The notes under the pieces are model-generated. The model made no database searches, was not told the DNA's origin, and saw only the letters and a program-made list of their open reading frames with translations. Positions 57,162 through 64,000 of a stretch of 64,000 nucleotides of DNA are shown piece by piece. The translations under genes and the position numbers were made by a program. Origin of the DNA: Haloarcula laminariae. Its GTDB lineage: Archaea > Halobacteriota > Halobacteria > Halobacteriales > Haloarculaceae. The stretch lies in assembly GCF_025457605.1 (NCBI RefSeq), contig NZ_JAMZFY010000001.1, positions 744,001-808,000 on the forward strand, written 5' to 3'. The stretch's first letter is position 1; each line of letters starts with the position of its first letter.

Positions 57162-59621
57162 TCAGTGTTTTCGCCAGAACGCGTCGAGCTGACTCGACAG
57201 AAAGTCGGGGGTCATCCGGGTGAACTCTTCGCGCTCGTTTTCGGGGAGAAAGCCGTAGACGGAGTGGCGCCCGTCGGGGGTGTAGCGCCGGCCGACGAAC
57301 GCCCGCACGCCAACCTCGTCTGCCCCGCGGATGACCCGGCCGATGGCCTGGCGCGCCCGCCGCACGGCGGGGACGGTCAGGGCGTACTCGAAGGCGTTCT
57401 CGTCGCCGAACGTATCGCCGTAGGCCCGCTGTACCGCCCTGATTCGCGGTGAGCCGATGTTGACGAGCGGGACGCCGACGACGGCACAGGTCGACAGCTT
57501 CGCGCCGTCGTAGTCGACGCCCTCCGTGAGCGTGCCCCGCGTCGACGTGACCAGCACCTTCCCCTCGCCGGCGAAGAACGACTGTTTGGTCCGGTCGGTC
57601 TCCTCGTTGCTGGAAGACTCGTCGACCAGCACGTCCTTCTCGACGGCCTCCTGGAGGTAGGCCCCCGCCCACCTCGCTTCGCGGTAGTTCGGCATGGCTA
57701 TCATGACGTTGCCCGGCGAGCGGGCGAGCGCCCGCAACGCCTGGGCGTACTCGTCGCGGGTCGGGTTCCAGTTCTCGCCGAGCGGCTTCATCTCCCCGGG
57801 GTTCCCTCGGTTCCTGGCGGTAAAGGGCCGCGCGTCGACGAGATATGAGGCGCGGTTCTCCGGCGGGAACGGGAGGTCGTAGGTCACCGACCGGACGGGC
57901 CGGGTCGGCGCGTCGTCCGCGTCGCCGAGCGACTGCTCGGCCAGCCCGTCAAGCCCGGCGACCTCGGTGAACACGTCCAGCGGCTCAAGCGTCGCGCTCA
58001 TCACGACCCCGCCGCCGAGCTCGTCGAAGGCATCCCGGAGCGCCATCGCCGGCATGCAGTTGTAACACAGCAGCCCGGGCGTGTAGACGGCCTCGTAGTC
58101 GGCGTCGGTCGCGCGGCGCTCGTCCGGCGAGTGTTCCAGCTCGATTTCCCGCAGGAACGTCGAGTGGTCCCGCTCCCACCACTGGCCCGCGACGGCGCCG
58201 ACGGCGGCACAGACCGGCTGGCGGTTCAGCCCGAGCTGGTCGATGGCGTCCTCGACGGCGGCGCCGACTTTCGCGAGCGAGCGCCACAGCCCCCCGTCGT
58301 ACCCCTTCTCCTCGGCCCACTCGGTGAGTTCGTCTTGTTCGACGGTGTCGGGGTCCCGTAGGGGTATCTCCCGGTCGTGTTCTGGCAACATCGCGGGGTC
58401 CGCGCGCCACCCCTCGTGTTCGCCGTCGAGAAAGGCCTCGACCCGGTCGTCGACCCAGCGTTCGAGGTCGGCGTAGAACTTGCGGGCGCGGTCGACCGCT
58501 TCGAGGGGGACCTCCCGGGCCGACAGCACCTCCCGGACCTGCGCCTTGTGGTCGGCGGTCTGCTGGGCGCGCTGGACCAGCAGGTCGCAGTCGTTTCGCG
58601 CCTGCGTGATGGTCTGTTTGCCCAGCCGGTCCGACAGCAGGTCCCGGACCCGCTCCTCCAGACGGTGGGCCTCGTCGACGACGACGAACGTCCGCTCGTC
58701 GAGAACCGAGTCGAGCAGCGGCCGGGAGTTCGGGTCGAAGAGGTGGTTGTAGTTGCCGACCACCACGTCGGCCTCCTCCAGCATGACGCTCATCACCCGA
58801 TGGGGGCAGGTGCCCCGCTCGACGGCCGCCGGCAGGTAGTCGTCGATGGTGACGACGTTGTTCGGCCCCGCCGAGAAGTCCACGGGCGAGCCCTTGTTCC
58901 GGGCGTACCAGTCGGCCTCGAACGGGCAGTAAAGCGGCGGGTCGTCGCCCTCGGCCATCGACTCCGGCGCGGTGGGCTGGCTCGGGCGATAGGGCGAGGC
59001 CGCGCCCGCGGTGGCGAGGGTGTCCTCCCCCAGCGTCGTCTGCGAGACGGCGTCGGGGCGGGCGGCCGCGGCGAGGTCCTGTCCAAGCCGCGGGTCCCAC
59101 CACTGCTCGTCGTCGTCGACCTCGTTCTCGATGGCGGTGTCCGCGACGGCCGCTCCGTCCCCGCGCCCGTCGTCCTCGACGAGCCGGGCGGTCGCCTCGC
59201 GCAGGTCCTCACACCGCTCGTGGGTGCTCGCGTCGTCGGGGAACTTCCCCTCCCGGCCGTACGGACAGAGGTCCCGCTTGCCCACGAGCGAGATACCGTC
59301 GAGGGGCTCCTCGACGCCGGCGTTGAGCGTCCGCAGGTCGTCGACGAACTGCTGGAGCTGTTGCTTGACCGGCGTCACGACGACGATGCGGTCGTAGAGC
59401 TCGGTGTCCCGGACGAGATGGGCGCCGGCGGTCAGGGCGGCCATCGTCTTCCCGGTGCCACAGGGCCCTTCCATCGCGAGAAAGCCCCGCGACTTCCCGG
59501 CCTCGATGACCCGCTCGATGGCGTCGGCCTGGTTATCGTATGGCGCCTCGAACCCGAAGTAGGTGCGCCACGCCTCGCTCTCTGGAGCCGGTTCCCGCAT
59601 TGTGGCGGGGTTGGGCGTCAC
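57162..59621 (-). CDS. rad3: XPD/Rad3-type Fe-S DNA helicase
   Basis: An 819-residue superfamily 2 helicase that unwinds DNA 5'-3', used in excision repair and R-loop or damage processing. Walker A: GPCGTGKT (52-59); motif II: VVVDEAHRLEE; GGGVVMSATLE; motif V/VI: TSTRGTLTEGVDYDG and RARQAIGRVIRG. The four Fe-S ligands are C119, C137, C232 and C272 (LCPYG, HERCED, YCPFEAD, TCPHRV). The region between C137 and C232 holds a long acidic haloarchaeal insert. An ATG seven codons later (59600) is an alternative start. It is the third helicase or nuclease of the NER set in the window. Confidence 0.93.
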   Translation of the reverse strand: MTPNPATMREPAPESEAWRTYFGFEAPYDNQADAIERVIEAGKSRGFLAMEGPCGTGKTMAALTAGAHLVRDTELYDRIVVVTPVKQQLQQFVDDLRTLNAGVEEPLDGISLVGKRDLCPYGREGKFPDDASTHERCEDLREATARLVEDDGRGDGAAVADTAIENEVDDDEQWWDPRLGQDLAAAARPDAVSQTTLGEDTLATAGAASPYRPSQPTAPESMAEGDDPPLYCPFEADWYARNKGSPVDFSAGPNNVVTIDDYLPAAVERGTCPHRVMSVMLEEADVVVGNYNHLFDPNSRPLLDSVLDERTFVVVDEAHRLEERVRDLLSDRLGKQTITQARNDCDLLVQRAQQTADHKAQVREVLSAREVPLEAVDRARKFYADLERWVDDRVEAFLDGEHEGWRADPAMLPEHDREIPLRDPDTVEQDELTEWAEEKGYDGGLWRSLAKVGAAVEDAIDQLGLNRQPVCAAVGAVAGQWWERDHSTFLREIELEHSPDERRATDADYEAVYTPGLLCYNCMPAMALRDAFDELGGGVVMSATLEPLDVFTEVAGLDGLAEQSLGDADDAPTRPVRSVTYDLPFPPENRASYLVDARPFTARNRGNPGEMKPLGENWNPTRDEYAQALRALARSPGNVMIAMPNYREARWAGAYLQEAVEKDVLVDESSSNEETDRTKQSFFAGEGKVLVTSTRGTLTEGVDYDGAKLSTCAVVGVPLVNIGSPRIRAVQRAYGDTFGDENAFEYALTVPAVRRARQAIGRVIRGADEVGVRAFVGRRYTPDGRHSVYGFLPENEREEFTRMTPDFLSSQLDAFWRKH

Positions 59622-59808
59622 CGTATTTGAACCGCCGGGTTCGGGACGGCGCCGAGCCGACCGACGCCTTCCAGGGTTAGACTACCGACGGCGACCGCTG
59701 ATTCACGGCGATGGTGAGCGCCGTCGCACGCGGCGAGAGCGTGACGGTCGTCTTTCCCCACAGCGTCCTGAACGTCGCGTGTCGCTCCGGTAGCCGCTGT
59801 TCTGTCCG

Positions 59809-61140
59809 TTACTCTCCGGACGGTCGCTCTACGGGTTCGGAGAGGTCGATGCGGACCTCCAGCACGCGGTTGTTCTCGGCGGTCTCGACGGTGAGGGTCG
59901 CGCCGTCGTGGGCGACGGTCTCGCCCTCGTCGACGAGGCGGCCGGTCCGGCTCATCAGGAAGCCGGCGACCGTCTCGAACTCCTCGGCTTCGGGGAACTC
60001 GGTGCCCAGCGCCTCGTTTGCCTCGTGGACGTTGAGTTCGCCGCGGACGATAGCCGAGTCGTCGTCGAGCCACCGAATCGGCGGGGCTTCCGTCGCGGTG
60101 AGCACCTCGCCGATTATCTCCTCGACGATGTCCTCGATGGTCACGACCCCCGACGTGGTGCCGAACTCGTCGACGACGACGGCCATCCGCCGGCGCTGTT
60201 CGCGTAGCTCCGTCAGCAGGTCGTCGACCTCCTTGGTCTCCGGGACGACGTAGGGCTCCCGCGTCACGGAGCGCAGTGAGTCGCCCCGGTGCTGGGCTTC
60301 GAGCAGGTCCCGGATGTGGACGACGCCGACGACGCTGTCGAGCACGTCCTCGTAGACGGGTAGCTGGCTGAACTCGCTGTCGAGACACGTCTCGATGGCC
60401 GTTTCGAGGTCCGCGTCGGCCTCGACGCCGACCACGTCGAGCCGGGGGACCATCGTCTCCTTGACGATGCGGTTCCGGAACCGGAGCAGCCGCTGGAGCA
60501 TCCGGTGTTCCTCCTCGGTGAAGACGCCGGCGCGCTGGCCGGCCTCGATGACCTCCCGGACCTCCGCCCGCGTGACGTAGGCGTTCTCCAGGTCCCCCTC
60601 GCTCCCGGTGAGCCCGTTTATCAGACTGGTGAGCGCGTCGAACAGCGCCACGAGCGGATACAGGCCCCGCTGGACGAGGCGGAGCGGCCGGGCGATGCGC
60701 AGCGCCCACGGCTCGCTGTGCTCGACCGCGTACGACTTGGGCGCGGTCTCGCCGAACAGCAACACCAGCGACGTGACCCCGAAGGTGGCGACGAGGACCG
60801 ACTCGCCCGGAGTGAAATAGAAGCCGAGCAGCCCCGTCGTGATGGCCGACATGCCGATGTTGGCGATGTTGTTCCCGACGAGTATCGTCACGAGCAGCCG
60901 TCGGGGGTCGTCTTTCAGCAGCGAGAGCGTCTCGGCGCCGGGCGTTCCCGCCTCGACGAGCGAGGCGATGCGGTGGTCCGCGAGCGAGAAGATGGCTATC
61001 TCGGCGGAGGCGAAGAAGGCCGAAAACAGGATGAGGGCCACCACCGCGACGACCCCCAGGGCCGTAATCGCTTCCTCGGAGACCGCAGGGAGCGCGCCGA
61101 ACTGTCCGACGGGCACCGACGACGGGGTAGGCGAGTACAC
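59809..61140 (-). CDS. CNNM/CorC-type (hemolysin-family) membrane protein
   Basis: A 443-residue protein. The N-terminal DUF21/CNNM membrane domain (about 20-200) has four helices, with FASAEIAIFSLADHRIASLVEAGTPGAETLSLLKDDPRRLLVTILVGNNIANIGMSAITTGLLG, a block conserved in these presumed magnesium or cobalt transporters. Two CBS domains (about 215-345, VVGVVHIRDLLEAQ and VAVVVDEFGTTSGVVTIEDIVEEIIGE) bind nucleotides. A C-terminal CorC_HlyC domain (DSAIVRGELNVHEANEALGTEFPEAEEFETVAGFLMSRTGRLVDEGETVAHDGATLTVE) ends it. Complete; ATG at 61138-61140. Ion-transport regulation is likely. Confidence 0.92.
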   Translation of the reverse strand: MYSPTPSSVPVGQFGALPAVSEEAITALGVVAVVALILFSAFFASAEIAIFSLADHRIASLVEAGTPGAETLSLLKDDPRRLLVTILVGNNIANIGMSAITTGLLGFYFTPGESVLVATFGVTSLVLLFGETAPKSYAVEHSEPWALRIARPLRLVQRGLYPLVALFDALTSLINGLTGSEGDLENAYVTRAEVREVIEAGQRAGVFTEEEHRMLQRLLRFRNRIVKETMVPRLDVVGVEADADLETAIETCLDSEFSQLPVYEDVLDSVVGVVHIRDLLEAQHRGDSLRSVTREPYVVPETKEVDDLLTELREQRRRMAVVVDEFGTTSGVVTIEDIVEEIIGEVLTATEAPPIRWLDDDSAIVRGELNVHEANEALGTEFPEAEEFETVAGFLMSRTGRLVDEGETVAHDGATLTVETAENNRVLEVRIDLSEPVERPSGE

Positions 61141-61294
61141 ACGTAGTGACAGGCGGAACTGCGGGGTAAATTCACGGGTCTGCCGTCCCGCACGAATCGG
61201 ACGGGCGGGCTGGTCGGCCCGTCGCGACGGGCCGAAGGCTGGCCGCTTCGGGACCCCTCGGCGGCGAACGCCCGCCGCGATACTGGCCCCGGAC

Positions 61295-62698
61295 TCACAG
61301 CGAGTCCGTGTTGGCCTGTTCGCTCCCCTGGGCGTCGTCGAGGCCGGTGGCCAGGGGCAGCCTGAGCGTGATCGTCGTCCACCCGTCTTCGCGGCTGTAG
61401 GAGACCGCCCCGTCGGCCGACTCGACTATCCACCGGACGACCCACAGGCCGAGGCCGCTCCCGTGTTTGAGCTGGGTGATATTCGCCCCCTCGAAGATGA
61501 CGGCCTGCTCGTGGTCGGGAATCCCGGGCCCGTCGTCCTCGACGGTGATAGTGACGTTCTGGCCGGTCTCTCTGGTGCTCGCGTGAATCGGCGTCTCGGC
61601 CCGGGCGGTCACCCGCACCGTCGGTGCGCCCGTGTTGTGCGTTATCGCGTTCTCCACGAGGTTCTCCAGCGCGTCCCTGATTTCGAGCCCGGTCGAGACG
61701 GGCAGCGGCGTTTCGATGTCCGTCTCTATCGACGCCTCCGGCCACCTCGCTCGCGCGTCAGCGACCACGTCAGTCGTCGCGCTTCCGACCTCGACTATCG
61801 TATCCGACGGCGGGTCCCCGAGTATGTCTTCCGCCATCCGCGCCTTCTCGCTGACGCTCGCGAGCCCCTCGGCGCTGTCGAGTATCCGGGCCGCGGCCTC
61901 CCGTATCTCCTCGGAGGCGCCGTCGTCGAGTATCCGCTCGGCCATCCCGAAGATGACGGTCAGCTCGTTGCGGACGTTGTGACGCAGGACGCGGTGGAGG
62001 ACCTGGAGGTGCTGTCTGGCCTGCTGGTTCTCCGTCATATCGGCGTATATCGCCAGCCCGTAGCGGCGGCCGTCCTCGTGCTCTATCGGGAGTCCGCGGT
62101 AGGCGAACTGCTGGACGCCGTTTGCCGTCTTGCGCCTGACGAGTTCCGTCGTCACGTTCCCCTCGTCGACCCGTTCGTCGAACCGTGTCGCCTCCTCCGT
62201 GTGCGCCGCCGGGACGATGTAGTCGTTCAGCGATTGCCCGACGACGTAGCGGGCCTGAAACCCGAACGTCTCCTCGAAGGCCGCGTTGACGCTCCGGACG
62301 ACCGGGTCGCCGTCGGAAAGCTCGTAGACGACCGCGGCGTCGTCCAACAGCTCGATGAAGTTACGCAACTGGACCAGCTGTGACGGCGGCCGGTCGCCCG
62401 CTACCGTCTCCCGGAAGACCGTCCCGACTATCGTCCCGAGCGACGCCTCCGACGCCACGGGCGAGAGCTCGATGTCCACCGGGAGCCGGTCCCCGGACAC
62501 GACGAAGTGACTGGCTATCGTCTGGCTCGTCTGGCTCTCGGCGACCCGTGCGAGCGCGGTCCGCAGGGCGCCGACGTCCGACGGGGCGACGATGGTCGTC
62601 ACCGGCTCCCCGACCAGCGTCTCCGGGTCGCGGTCCAGCCAGTCGGCCAGCGAGCCGGCGATTCGAGTGAACCGAAAGTCCTCATCCAGAAAGAACAT
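61295..62698 (-). CDS. PAS-domain sensor histidine kinase
   Basis: A 467-residue soluble kinase. Two PAS units: residues 1-100 (FFLDEDFRFTRIAGSLADWLDRDPETLVGEPV) and about 110-240 (IELLDDAAVVYELSDGDPVVRSVNAAFEETFGFQARYVVGQSLNDYIVPAAHTEEATRF). The phosphoacceptor region is LHRVLRHNVRNELTVIFGMAERI, with H of RHNVRN, the haloarchaeal H-box. The catalytic domain shows LENLVENAITHN (N box), VEDDGPGIPDHEQAVIFEGANITQLKHGSGLGLWVVRWIVE (G1, F and G2). No transmembrane segment, so a cytosolic cue is sensed. No response regulator is adjacent. Confidence 0.93.
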   Translation of the reverse strand: MFFLDEDFRFTRIAGSLADWLDRDPETLVGEPVTTIVAPSDVGALRTALARVAESQTSQTIASHFVVSGDRLPVDIELSPVASEASLGTIVGTVFRETVAGDRPPSQLVQLRNFIELLDDAAVVYELSDGDPVVRSVNAAFEETFGFQARYVVGQSLNDYIVPAAHTEEATRFDERVDEGNVTTELVRRKTANGVQQFAYRGLPIEHEDGRRYGLAIYADMTENQQARQHLQVLHRVLRHNVRNELTVIFGMAERILDDGASEEIREAAARILDSAEGLASVSEKARMAEDILGDPPSDTIVEVGSATTDVVADARARWPEASIETDIETPLPVSTGLEIRDALENLVENAITHNTGAPTVRVTARAETPIHASTRETGQNVTITVEDDGPGIPDHEQAVIFEGANITQLKHGSGLGLWVVRWIVESADGAVSYSREDGWTTITLRLPLATGLDDAQGSEQANTDSL

Positions 62699-62930
62699 AC
62701 GTGCTATCTATCCCGTGGTCCGTGACGCCGCGCGTGGGCCCGGCCGGCACACTCGTCAGTCTCGGACGCTCGACTGCCCCAACGACCGGTCCCCGTAAAC
62801 ATATTCCGGCTGTTTCGAACGGTGTGCCAGCGACTAGCTGGTAGTGCCGTGCCGAGCGTACTGTGATAGTCAGCTGCTAGCATCCCACTAGACCGCCGGT
62901 CCACCGATGGGGCGGGGCGAGAACGCCCTC

Positions 62931-64000
62931 TCAGTCGTCGCTCTTGGCGACTCCCCGCCCGCTGTCAGCGCGTTCCTCGTCCAGCAGTTCCTCGCGGTGC
63001 TCGTCCAGCAGGGGCGCCCGCCCCCGCGGCCGGGGCATCGTCTCCGTCATCTTGATTGGGCTCCCAGCGACGGTCATCTCCCCGTCGGCGCCGGGCTGGG
63101 CCACGTCGGCGAGCATCTCCCGGTCGTGGACGTGCGAGTCGGCGAAGATATCCGCGGTGTCCTGCACCGGCGCGGACGGCACCCGGCCGCCGAGCAGGTC
63201 CAGAATCGTCTCGGACTCGTGTCTGCGCGTCCAGTCAGCGATTTCCCCGCGCAACTGCTCGCGATTCGCTAGCCGGCTCGGGGCGTCGGGGTAATCGGCC
63301 GCCAGGTCGGGCCGGTCCATCGCCTCACAGAGCTCCTCCCAGTGGCCGTCCGAGAAGGCGGCGATGACGACGTAGCCGTCGACGGCCTCGAAGGCGTCGT
63401 AGGGAAACAGCGTCGGGTGGGAGTTGCCCTGCCGCGTCGGCGAGTCCCCCTCACAGGAGTACTGGTAGACGGCGCGTTCGGTCAGCGAGACCATGCAGTC
63501 GTACATCGCGGTGTCGACGTACTGGCCCTCGCCGGTGCGCTCGCGATGGTGGACCGCCGCGAGGATGCCGACTGCGTTGAGCGCCGCGGTGAAGAGGTCG
63601 CCCACGCCCGGGCCGACTTTCGTCGGCGGCCCGTCTTCCTGCCCGGTTATCTCCATTACGCCGCCCAGCGCCTGCGCGATGAGGTCGAACGATGGCTGGC
63701 CCTGGCGCTCGGTCTCGCCCGTGCGCGGGTCGCCAAAGCCGCGGATGGAGGAGTAGACGAGCTCCGGATTACGCTCTTTCAGTGTCTCGTAGCCGCAGTC
63801 GTACTTCTCCATCGTCCCGGCCTTGAAGTTCTCCACGACCACGTCGGCCCGCTCGACCAGCGAGAGAAACGCCTCGCGGTCGGCGTCGGCACCGAGGTCG
63901 AGCTCCAGCGAGCGCTTGCCGCGGTTGACGCTCTGGAAGTAGCCGCCGTAGGCCTCCGCGTCGGCGTCGTCGACGTACGGGGGGTTCTCCCGGATGAGGT
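62931..64000 (-). CDS. CaiB/BaiF-type CoA transferase (5' part beyond the window)
   Basis: At least 356 residues of a family III CoA transferase; the start is past the right edge. Visible: GGYFQSVNRGKRSLELDLGADADREAFLSLVERADVVVENFKAGTMEKYDCGYETLKERNPELVYSSIRGFGDPRTGETERQGQPSFDLIAQALGGVMEITGQEDGPPTKVGPGVGDLFTAALNAVGILAAVHHRERTGEGQYVDTAMYDCMVSLTERAV. The catalytic Asp appears in the FGDPRTG...FDLIAQALGG region. The C-terminus has PIKMTETMPRPRGRAPLLDEHREELL. It moves CoA between organic acids. Partners are not visible; the 232-bp gap after it (62699-62930) holds nothing seen. Confidence 0.9.
   Translation of the reverse strand, partial: LIRENPPYVDDADAEAYGGYFQSVNRGKRSLELDLGADADREAFLSLVERADVVVENFKAGTMEKYDCGYETLKERNPELVYSSIRGFGDPRTGETERQGQPSFDLIAQALGGVMEITGQEDGPPTKVGPGVGDLFTAALNAVGILAAVHHRERTGEGQYVDTAMYDCMVSLTERAVYQYSCEGDSPTRQGNSHPTLFPYDAFEAVDGYVVIAAFSDGHWEELCEAMDRPDLAADYPDAPSRLANREQLRGEIADWTRRHESETILDLLGGRVPSAPVQDTADIFADSHVHDREMLADVAQPGADGEMTVAGSPIKMTETMPRPRGRAPLLDEHREELLDEERADSGRGVAKSDD

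Noticed and set aside
1-64000. tRNA, rRNA, CRISPR arrays, insertion sequences
   Set aside because: The intergenic regions were read for cloverleaf ends, regular spacer repeats and transposase motifs; none were seen. The family A cloverleaf-like fold is too large and lacks tRNA sequence features.

Overview
The window reads as chromosomal DNA of a halophilic archaeon (Halobacteria). Evidence: high G+C with strong G/C third positions, very acidic proteins, short or absent leaders with TATA/BRE-like boxes about 25-30 nt before starts, and many lineage-restricted families (CetZ, halocyanin, a Bat-type HTH regulator, dodecin, DUF7139/5789/5787/5788/5797 types, NreA). I lean towards the Haloarcula/Halomicrobium group, but that is inference. 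DUF numbers are given from memory. I found no rRNA, tRNA, CRISPR array, insertion sequence or replication origin. The region looks like stable core genome.

Layout. 1-5.2 kb: transcription factor S (partial), small conserved proteins, DNA repair protein NreA, RNase HI with its operon partner, and a PadR regulator. 5.5-9.6 kb: inorganic pyrophosphatase, a phosphodiesterase-like protein, a tubulin-like CetZ and a small HTH protein. 9.7-13.8 kb: SRPBCC protein, halocyanin, aldo/keto reductase, membrane proteins and an AMP-ligase-like protein. 13.9-18.5 kb: dnaJ, dnaK and grpE on the minus strand, with a pilin-like gene on the opposite strand between dnaJ and dnaK. 18.9-26.4 kb: XPB helicase and its nuclease partner Bax1, separated by two large regulators and one unknown gene. 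26.5-32.3 kb: dodecin, an RNA m5C methyltransferase pair, PAC2 chaperone, SppA-like protease, DUF373 protein and Dph6. 32.6-42.3 kb: sugar nucleotidyltransferase, methylmalonyl-CoA epimerase and mutase, FKBP, GNAT, two PH-domain proteins, MFS transporter, a PP-loop reductase-like protein and SpoIIM. 42.3-50.3 kb: ferredoxin next to geranylgeranyl reductase, M20 peptidase, an S10 paralogue, Nudix, a possible DUF5787 nuclease and an acyltransferase. 50.3-64 kb: Mut7-C protein, PolX, rhomboid, endonuclease V, SDR, ArsA/Get3 ATPase, XPD helicase, CNNM-type protein, histidine kinase and a partial CoA transferase.

Themes. Genome maintenance is well represented (NreA, RNase HI, XPB, Bax1, PolX, endonuclease V, XPD), and so is protein quality control (DnaK/DnaJ/GrpE, FKBP, PAC2, SppA, rhomboid). 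Propionate/methylmalonyl metabolism and archaeal lipid saturation are also present.

The most unusual structure is non-coding. Two families of large dyad-symmetric elements occur. Family A (3311-3605, 18657-18808, 28217-28472) folds on paper into a four-way junction, and every copy lies between divergent genes. Family B (7812-8193, and a half copy at 32467-32653) lies between convergent genes and supplies the TAG stop codon of the minus-strand gene. Together they account for most of the long non-coding gaps.
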